DNA of 41,893 bases from an uncultured Clostridia bacterium. Its GTDB lineage: Bacteria > Bacillota > Clostridia > Christensenellales > Borkfalkiaceae. Positions 37,299-41,893 of this stretch are shown here, piece by piece. Location of the stretch: the NCBI GenBank assembly GCA_947570625.1, contig CANOUP010000018.1:1-41893 (forward strand). The letters run 5' to 3'. The notes under the pieces are model-generated. The model saw only the letters and a program-made list of their open reading frames with translations. It did no database searches and had not been told where the DNA came from. The translations under genes and the position numbers were made by a program. Position 1 is the stretch's first letter, and every line of letters starts with the position of its first letter.

Positions 37299-37329
37299 GT
37301 ATAAAATTTTGTATGAGGAGATATGTAAT

Positions 37330-37503
37330 ATGAGTAATAATTATGAATTTGGTCCAGAAGATGAATATACAAGTTTAAAAAGTGAAACGCCATATGGCTA
37401 TAATTCTGGTTCTTCTATATATGGTAGCACATATGGCACTCCCACAAGCGGAGATGATGATGGATATGAACCAGATTCTTCGCCTGAATATGAGGCGGAA
37501 TGA
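37330..37503 (+). CDS. Small Tyr/Gly/Ser-rich acidic protein, unknown
   Basis: 57 residues opening MSNNYEFGPEDEYTSL and ending PDSSPEYEAE. The middle is low complexity with repeated Tyr-Gly/Ser-Tyr steps (PYGYNSGSSIYGSTYGTP), and the C-terminus is strongly acidic (SGDDDGYEPD). There is no Cys, no membrane helix and no signal peptide. AGGAG lies 9 bases before the ATG at 37330; the longer in-frame opening at 37270 starts inside the promoter and is rejected. It converges on the PqqD/radical SAM operon and shares its terminator. It may be a second substrate of that enzyme, a secreted or surface peptide, or unrelated. I recognise no family. Confidence 0.7.
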   Translation: MSNNYEFGPEDEYTSLKSETPYGYNSGSSIYGSTYGTPTSGDDDGYEPDSSPEYEAE

Positions 37504-37531
37504 ATCGAATTTAATCCCAAGTTGTGTTAAT

Positions 37532-37561
37532 AAAAAAGCGACAGTTAACTGTCGCTTTTTT
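37532..37561. terminator. Shared bidirectional terminator of the small peptide genes
   Basis: A 15-base perfect inverted repeat (AAAAAAGCGACAGTT and its complement) meets with no loop bases, so the actual hairpin has a shorter stem. It lies 28 bases after the plus-strand peptide gene and 7 after the minus-strand precursor stop. Confidence 0.85.
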
Positions 37562-37568
37562 AATTGTG

Positions 37569-37652
37569 TTATTGCCCATTGCATGTGCCTTGTTTGCAAC
37601 CGCTCATTTTTACTACTTTTACAGGCAATAAAATTGGTTTCTGATAATTCAT
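37569..37652 (-). CDS. Putative RiPP precursor peptide (27 residues, Cys-x4-Cys)
   Basis: Too short for routine gene calling. The ATG (37650-37652) directly abuts the TAA of the radical SAM gene, and a perfect AAAGGAGGT site sits in the last codons of that gene, so the two are coupled. The peptide opens MNYQKPILLPVKVV and ends KMSGCKQGTCNGQ. The first part would be a leader for the PqqD-like protein; the last part a core with Cys19 and Cys24 among Gly, Ser, Thr, Asn and Gln. That layout suits a thioether (sactipeptide- or ranthipeptide-like) crosslink, but the chemistry is not proven. The terminator begins 7 bases after the stop. I recognise no named precursor family. Confidence 0.78.
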   Translation of the reverse strand: MNYQKPILLPVKVVKMSGCKQGTCNGQ

Positions 37653-38669
37653 TTAGCTACCTCCTTTGAATTTTTCTATTGCAATCTTCTTCGCAGAAGA
37701 AGAGCAACCATATAAATTATTATCTTCAAGTAACGCCATCCCTGGACAACGCAAACAAACACCTTTCAATTTACATGTTGTACAAGCTGAAATCGGTTCA
37801 ACGCTTTTTTTCCGCCAAAGATTTAACTCTACTGAATTTGTCCAGATATTTGTTAGATTGCCTTCAAGAATATTTCCTACTTTCAACATTAAGGAGTTGC
37901 AAGGCCAAACATCACCGTCATAATTTATGCATATATTGCTGAATCCCGCACTACAAGGAATACCTTCTTTGTTTGTCGATAAACTTATCGAACGATAATT
38001 ATTAAGTATTTCTTCAATTTCCATTGTAATATCGTGCAATCCATCTCTAATTTGTAGTTCGTGCGGAGAATCATCGCCGTCAGCTTTTGTAAAGATAGTC
38101 GTTGTTGTCATGAAATTAAAATTATTCTCACGTGCAAATGCTTCCACTTGTTTATATGCATATTTATTAAGTTCCATCAAAGGAGTTTTGATTGTAACGG
38201 AAATATCGTATTTTTTTAACAAAAGAATATTTTTATAAATTTGCTCAAAAGAACCTTTCGTTCGTGTTATCATATCATGTATTTTAGGGTCCATTGAAAA
38301 TACAGTAGTGGAAAACTCAGCTATCCCTAATTGACTTAATCTTTTAATTTTCGTTTCATTTAAAGAATAAGCATTGCTCATTAAAAATACTCGTAAAAAT
38401 TGGTTGCGTGCAAACTCTATTAATTCAAACAAATCCTTCCTCAATAGAATTTCTCCACCCGTAAATGTTATATTTAAAGCACCTAACGACCGAGCTTCTA
38501 ATATCGTATCTTTTATTTTTTGAGTCGGTAAGCCATATGAATTATGATTAGGTATATAGCAATGAATGCAATTTTGGTCACAGCCATTTAATAATACAAA
38601 CATCACATTAAAAAGCCGCTGATTTTTTTTGCACTTCTCAGAAAGTTCATTTAAATCCACGCTTATCAT
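37653..38669 (-). CDS. Radical SAM/SPASM peptide-modifying enzyme
   Basis: 338 residues. The radical SAM cluster motif CDQNCIHCY uses C30, C34 and C37, followed by the glycine-rich SAM contact TFTGGEILLR. The C-terminal SPASM domain has C239, C257, then the C-x2-C-x5-C-x2-C set at C296, C299, C305 and C308, and a last C322, enough for two auxiliary iron-sulfur clusters. INYDGDVWPCNSL and VGNILEGNLTNIW are usual SPASM connecting segments. Enzymes of this build install thioether, carbon-carbon or other crosslinks in peptides. It overlaps the PqqD-like gene by 4 bases (ATGA) and is followed with no gap by the precursor. Confidence 0.92.
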   Translation of the reverse strand: MISVDLNELSEKCKKNQRLFNVMFVLLNGCDQNCIHCYIPNHNSYGLPTQKIKDTILEARSLGALNITFTGGEILLRKDLFELIEFARNQFLRVFLMSNAYSLNETKIKRLSQLGIAEFSTTVFSMDPKIHDMITRTKGSFEQIYKNILLLKKYDISVTIKTPLMELNKYAYKQVEAFARENNFNFMTTTTIFTKADGDDSPHELQIRDGLHDITMEIEEILNNYRSISLSTNKEGIPCSAGFSNICINYDGDVWPCNSLMLKVGNILEGNLTNIWTNSVELNLWRKKSVEPISACTTCKLKGVCLRCPGMALLEDNNLYGCSSSAKKIAIEKFKGGS

Positions 38670-38941
38670 AATTCATCCTCCACCGTATGTAACAAATCGT
38701 TATGAATCAAATCAACCATGAATTCATTAAAATCACTTTTGACTTGTTCAAAAGAAATAGTTGAAAAATTTTTAGACAACATATAACATATCTCATCAAA
38801 GTCATTTGATTTACTAATCAATAACCAAAATTCCTTTGCTAAATCATTAAGAATAAATGCCTCATGTGATATTTCATTAAAAATGTGAACTGTACCAAAA
38901 AATTCTTGCCATGCAATATTTTTAGAATATGTAATCTTCAT
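38666..38941 (-). CDS. PqqD-like RiPP recognition element protein
   Basis: 91 residues with the PqqD-type winged helix pattern: a beta-rich start (HIFNEISHEAFILNDLAKEF) read as a FNEISHEAFILND core, then WLLISKSNDFDEICYMLSK and a C-terminal helix pair ending LIHNDLLHTVEDEL. Such proteins bind the precursor leader and present it to the radical SAM enzyme. AGAGGTAG precedes the ATG at 38941, and it is the first gene of the operon. There is no Cys cluster or catalytic motif, as expected. No protease or exporter is adjacent. Confidence 0.85.
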   Translation of the reverse strand: MKITYSKNIAWQEFFGTVHIFNEISHEAFILNDLAKEFWLLISKSNDFDEICYMLSKNFSTISFEQVKSDFNEFMVDLIHNDLLHTVEDEL

Positions 38942-38957
38942 TTTCTACCTCTATATT

Positions 38958-38986
38958 ATATTAACACAATTATAAAACTCTGTCAA
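38958..38986 (-). promoter_or_regulatory. Promoter of the PqqD/radical SAM/precursor operon
   Basis: On the minus strand a perfect TTGACA (38981-38986) and TAATAT (38958-38963) are 17 bases apart, ending 16 bases before the ATG, which leaves a short leader holding the ribosome site. Confidence 0.65.
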
Positions 38987-39056
38987 TCGTCATTATTCGG
39001 TGCTTTGCAACATGACTAATAGTAATAAAAGTTGCTTGTTAACTTGCCCTATAAAA

Positions 39057-39090
39057 AAACCTAAGTTAAACTAGTGTTCAACTTAGGTTT
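39057..39090. terminator. Hairpin terminator at the island end
   Basis: AAACCTAAGTT (39057-39067) pairs perfectly with AACTTAGGTTT (39080-39090) across a 12-base loop, with an A-run on the left and T-rich sequence on the right. No plus-strand gene ends just before it. Confidence 0.6.
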
Positions 39091-39105
39091 CTCTTGGCGC
39101 GCCAA

Positions 39106-39135
39106 AAAACGGGCAGGATTTTTCCTGCCCGTTTT
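39106..39135 (+). terminator. Orphan terminator, probably the original tRNA-Ser terminator
   Basis: AAAACGGGCAGGA and TCCTGCCCGTTTT form a 13-base stem with a T4 loop. It directly follows GCGCCAAAA (39099-39107), the same bases that end tRNA-Ser. tRNA-Arg in this window has its terminator in the same position relative to CCA, so I infer that an insertion separated it from tRNA-Ser. Confidence 0.6.
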
Positions 39136-39324
39136 GTTGTTGATTAACTAAAAGGATCCAAACCGAACGATCGGATGCGCGGTATCGTTTTTAGATATAG
39201 CGTAATGTAAGTCAAGTTTTTTGTTCGACTACGTCTTTACCTGCGTAGCAGAAAACAACGCAATGTAAACAACTGCGTTGTTTTTAATTTATAAATTAAT
39301 TTAATTAAAATACCGTATGTTTTG
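39136..39324. other. Intergenic stretch before degV
   Basis: No frame with a ribosome site is seen. It holds a hairpin AAAACAACGCA/TGCGTTGTTTT (39252-39284) followed by TTTAATTT on the plus strand, and a weaker ACGAT/ATCGT pair. Both are terminator-like without an upstream gene, so the segment may be remnant sequence or a short untranslated transcript. Confidence 0.45.
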
Positions 39325-39353
39325 TTGACTAATCAAGTGATTGTTAGTATAAT
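39325..39353 (+). promoter_or_regulatory. Promoter of degV
   Basis: TTGACT (39325-39330) and a perfect TATAAT (39348-39353) are 17 bases apart, 21 bases before the ATG. Confidence 0.75.
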
Positions 39354-39374
39354 TATGAACCAAGGAGTTGAATT

Positions 39375-40247
39375 ATGAAAACTGCAATAGTAACAGACAG
39401 CAACAGTGGAATAACGCAAGCTTTGGCAAGCGAACTCGGAATATCCGTTGTACCCATGCCCGTACTTATTGACGGGGAAATTTATTTTGAAGATCTCACC
39501 ATTTCGCAGGAACAGTTCTATGAAAAGCTGAAAAGCGACGCACAGGTTTCCACCTCTCAGCCTAATCCTATTGATGTAGGCGATATATGGGACAAAGTTC
39601 TTCAATCTTATGACGAATTAGTTTATATTCCTATGTCTAGCGGGCTTTCAGAAACCTGCCATACTCTTCAACATTACGCAGAAACCGAAGAACGCTTTAA
39701 AAATAAAGTATACGTCGTAGATAATCAGAGAATATCCATTACACAGCGCCAAAGCGTTTTGGACGGTCTTAAAATGGCGCAGGAAGGCAAATCTGCAAAA
39801 GAAATTGCCGAGTGGCTGATAAACACGAAAATGAAATCAAGCATCTACATTATGGTAGGTACTCTTAAATATCTGAAAAAAGGCGGACGGCTTACGCCTG
39901 CCGTTGCGGCAATAGGCACCCTTCTCAAAATTAAGCCCGTTCTCCAAATTCAGGGCTTCAAGCTTGACCAGTACGCAAAAGTCAGAAAGCTTAACGATGC
40001 CAAAACTACAATGATTAACGCTATTAAGAAAGATATTGCGACAAGGTTTAAAGATGAAACCGCTCAGGGCAAAATGACCATAGCGGTTGCTCATACCGAA
40101 AATTTAGAAGAAGCGGAAAAGTTTAAAAGCGAACTTCAAGAAGCTTTTCCCGATATTGAATTTACATACGTCGACCCCCTTTCTCTCAGCGTTTCCTGCC
40201 ATATAGGTCCCGGCGCTCTTGCTTGCGCCTGCACTATTAAATACTAA
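39375..40247 (+). CDS. DegV-family fatty-acid-binding protein
   Basis: 290 residues of the DegV/FakB fold. FakB proteins present fatty acids to the kinase FakA for use in phospholipids. The N-terminus has IVTDSNSGI, a typical DegV opening, then STSQPNPIDV, the lipid head contact region, and IPMSSGLSETCHT. The middle has MVGTLKYLKKGGRLTPAVAAIGTLL, read as GTLKYLKKGGRLTPA, and the end HIGPGALACACT. CAAGGAG precedes the ATG. It has its own promoter and terminator. No fakA is in the window, so the fatty acid preference is unknown. Confidence 0.95.
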   Translation: MKTAIVTDSNSGITQALASELGISVVPMPVLIDGEIYFEDLTISQEQFYEKLKSDAQVSTSQPNPIDVGDIWDKVLQSYDELVYIPMSSGLSETCHTLQHYAETEERFKNKVYVVDNQRISITQRQSVLDGLKMAQEGKSAKEIAEWLINTKMKSSIYIMVGTLKYLKKGGRLTPAVAAIGTLLKIKPVLQIQGFKLDQYAKVRKLNDAKTTMINAIKKDIATRFKDETAQGKMTIAVAHTENLEEAEKFKSELQEAFPDIEFTYVDPLSLSVSCHIGPGALACACTIKY

Positions 40248-40255
40248 GTTAACAC

Positions 40256-40283
40256 AGCCTTTCCGTAAGGAAAGGCTTTTTTT
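40256..40283 (+). terminator. Terminator after degV
   Basis: AGCCTTTCC and GGAAAGGCT pair around a GTAA loop and are followed by T7. Confidence 0.88.
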
Positions 40284-40303
40284 ATCTATCATATAAAAAT
40301 TGC

Positions 40304-40332
40304 TTTGCTTTTTCAATTTATTATGTTATAAT
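40304..40332 (+). promoter_or_regulatory. Promoter of tRNA-Gly
   Basis: A perfect TATAAT (40327-40332) with an extended TG (ATGT just before it) lies 17 bases from TTTGCT (40304-40309), or 16 from TTGCTT. The -35 is weak; the extended -10 may compensate. Confidence 0.6.
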
Positions 40333-40348
40333 ACTGTCAGAATTAAAT

Positions 40349-40423
40349 GCAGGTGTCGCCTATCGGTATGGCGTCAGCTTCCCAAGCTGATTTCGGCGGG
40401 TCCGACTCCCGTCACCTGCTCCA
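40349..40423 (+). tRNA. tRNA-Gly (anticodon CCC)
   Basis: Acceptor arms GCAGGTG (40349-40355) and CACCTGC (40413-40419) pair fully. The anticodon stem CAGCT/AGCTG encloses TTCCCAA, anticodon CCC (codon GGG). The D-arm side reads TATCGGTATGG, the T arm GGTCCGACTCC has GTCCGAC where GTTCGAT is common, and CCA is encoded. All paired regions are intact. Confidence 0.93.
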
Positions 40424-40428
40424 ATTTA

Positions 40429-40462
40429 ACGGACGTACTTTAAGTGTGCGTCCGTCTTTTTA
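40429..40462 (+). terminator. Terminator after tRNA-Gly
   Basis: ACGGACG and CGTCCGT pair (with ACTT/AGTG extending the stem imperfectly) and are followed by CTTTTTAT. Confidence 0.75.
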
Positions 40463-40527
40463 TCAAAAAAATCGTTCTTTTTGATTAAAAACAGTTTCAA
40501 CAGGTAAAAACTTAATCGGAGGACATT

Positions 40528-41781
40528 ATGAACCCTATTAAAGAAAAATCAAAAAGTTTGGAAAACAGTTTCTTACCTTTGAAAAAAATGTATCCCAGAA
40601 GTTACAACAAAGACAAAACTTCTCCATACACAAAAACGCGCGTAATTTTAATGAACGGAACCGAATTCGAATCGCAGTGGTTTATGCATCATTTTGCAAG
40701 GCACTGTTCCGAACCTGAAATTTTGAGTGCGCTTGCAGTCGTCCGCCGTCAGGAACAGCAACAGCAAAAACGCATAAGCTGTCTTAAACCAATAAATGAA
40801 AGCATCCTTGAAACCACAATTGCGTACGAACAGCTGGCTGTTGACTTAACCGCCGTACTCGCTCAGCACGAGAAAGACGAAGCAAATATTAAGGCCCTGA
40901 ATTTCGCGCTTTTAGAAGACTTCGACCACCTCTACCGTTATGCAAATCTTCTCAAACTGGATAAGAACATAAACGCGGACGAGCTCGTCGGCAAATATAC
41001 TGAAATTATGCCCGGACGTCCCACCATAGCCGAACACCGCTATCCTTCGGACGACGTATCACCTCATATGAACGCTGAAAAAGCAGACCTGTACAGCAAG
41101 CTTGTGGCAAGTACGATTACCGCCGCCGAACAGCAGACAATGAATTATTATATGAACATCGCACAGTGGTATAAAAACGATTTGGGCAGAAAGCTTTACG
41201 CAGAAATCGCGATGATTGAAGAAGCGCACGTAACGCAATACGAAAGCCTTAAAGACCCCTCTTTAACATGGCTTGAACAGTGGGTTATGCACGAGTATTG
41301 CGAGTGCTGGCTTTATTACTCCGCTATGCAGGACGAAAAGGACGAGTATATAAAGAAGATTTGGACGGAGCACTTTAAGATGGAAGTCGCGCATTTGAAA
41401 GTCGCCTCCAAACTTATGAAAAAATATGAGAACAGAACTTTCGAATCGCTCTGCGGAGACGGCGAATTCCCCAGGCTTTTAAAGCTCGGAGGTAATAAGG
41501 AATATATCAGGAAAGTACTTGCCGATACCGTAAAATATACCGCGGACAATACCGAAGTTATCAGGGATTTTAAGGATATTGTAAAAATCCCCGACAGTCA
41601 CAGATACTTTGACTATCAGAAATTTATGTCGGGCGACCCCGAAAAGAACCCTTCTCACCTTGTCATTCAGAAGGCAATAGACCGCCTCGGCAAGGACTAC
41701 CGCTATCAGGACAAAGAGCACCCCATTATAGAGCTCAGAAACCGTGAAAAAGATAACGTAACTATTTCAAGAACAAAGTAG
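40528..41781 (+). CDS. Ferritin-like (diiron-type) protein of unknown function
   Basis: 417 residues, almost all helical. Repeated Glu and E/DxxH pairs suit a ferritin/rubrerythrin-like four-helix bundle: E101 with D131xxH134, then E201 with E231xxH234, and E250/E256 with E286xxH289. Two or more sites or a duplicated bundle are possible. There is no rubredoxin-type CxxC pair, no signal peptide and no membrane helix. Scattered motifs EIAMIEEAHVTQYE and EHFKMEVAHLKVA are the clearest. GGAGG precedes the ATG by 7 bases. Its neighbours give no pathway. Oxidative stress defence or metal oxidation is a guess, though the flavodiiron protein shows that this organism needs such functions. Confidence 0.7.
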   Translation: MNPIKEKSKSLENSFLPLKKMYPRSYNKDKTSPYTKTRVILMNGTEFESQWFMHHFARHCSEPEILSALAVVRRQEQQQQKRISCLKPINESILETTIAYEQLAVDLTAVLAQHEKDEANIKALNFALLEDFDHLYRYANLLKLDKNINADELVGKYTEIMPGRPTIAEHRYPSDDVSPHMNAEKADLYSKLVASTITAAEQQTMNYYMNIAQWYKNDLGRKLYAEIAMIEEAHVTQYESLKDPSLTWLEQWVMHEYCECWLYYSAMQDEKDEYIKKIWTEHFKMEVAHLKVASKLMKKYENRTFESLCGDGEFPRLLKLGGNKEYIRKVLADTVKYTADNTEVIRDFKDIVKIPDSHRYFDYQKFMSGDPEKNPSHLVIQKAIDRLGKDYRYQDKEHPIIELRNREKDNVTISRTK

Positions 41782-41826
41782 TTAAAAAAGCGCAGGCTTA
41801 TAAAGCGTACTTCCCGTAGGGAATAT

Positions 41827-41860
41827 AAAAAGCGAAGAATTTTTAAATTCTTCGCTTTTT
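41827..41860 (+). terminator. Terminator after the ferritin-like gene
   Basis: A 16-base perfect stem (AAAAAGCGAAGAATTT and its complement) with two central bases; it is A-rich before and T-rich after, so it could act both ways. Confidence 0.85.
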
Positions 41861-41893
41861 ATAATTGATGATAAATTGTAATTTATTTGTTGC

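Noticed and set aside
37382-37669. 95-residue plus-strand frame crossing the small peptide genes
   Set aside because: It runs through the shared terminator and into the radical SAM gene and has no ribosome site; the 57-residue frame has one together with a promoter.
39096-39105. TTGGCGCGCC palindrome that resembles a cloning-linker restriction site
   Set aside because: It is embedded in native-looking sequence, next to a terminator and the tRNA-like end, with no vector sequence around it.

Overview
The window is a chromosomal segment of a low-to-moderate GC Bacillota, most likely a gut-type member of the Clostridia. Three things point there: the gene order ftsK-rimO-pgsA-cinA-recA-rny, an mraZ-led division and cell wall (dcw) cluster together with spoVG, and strong AGGAGG ribosome sites with TTGACA/TATAAT promoters. 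MurE carries the DNPR motif typical of meso-diaminopimelate ligases. No 16S gene is present, so the placement is inferred.

Layout. Positions 1-115 hold the start of an alpha/beta hydrolase that runs off the edge. Positions 358-11165 (minus strand) hold a housekeeping block: ftsK, rimO, pgsA, a diverged cinA, recA, nadE, then rny from its own promoter. murC (11322-12650) is separate. spoVG (plus) converges on ftsZ over a very strong shared hairpin. Positions 13161-26574 (minus) are the dcw cluster, in transcription order mraZ, rsmH, ftsL-like, a division PBP, murE, mraY, murD, ftsW, murA, ftsQ, then a diverged ftsA and ftsZ from a separate consensus promoter. murF and murG are absent from it. 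murI lies behind mraZ, and rpsT and tRNA-Arg follow on the plus strand.

Positions 28107-35748 (minus) are accessory metabolism: a TetR-controlled ABC exporter, a flavodiiron protein, a frameshifted AEC-family transporter, NADP-type glutamate dehydrogenase, and an amidohydrolase next to a TfoX-domain protein. tRNA-Ser(CGA) at 35882-35969 begins an AT-rich island of about 3.1 kb. It ends near 39107, where a 9-base match to the tRNA end sits against an orphan terminator. After it come degV, tRNA-Gly(CCC) and a ferritin-like protein on the plus strand.

The most interesting content is in the island. A three-gene minus-strand operon encodes a PqqD-like recognition protein, a radical SAM/SPASM enzyme and, directly abutting its stop codon, an overlooked 27-residue peptide with a Cys-x4-Cys tail (37569-37652). 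This looks like a complete minimal RiPP (ribosomally made, modified peptide) system. Converging on it is a 57-residue Tyr/Gly/acidic peptide gene with a perfect consensus promoter. Beside that lies a GC-rich segment of nested hairpins (about 37072-37244) that may be a structured RNA or a small mobile hairpin element. All family assignments come from reading motifs by eye; no database search was run.
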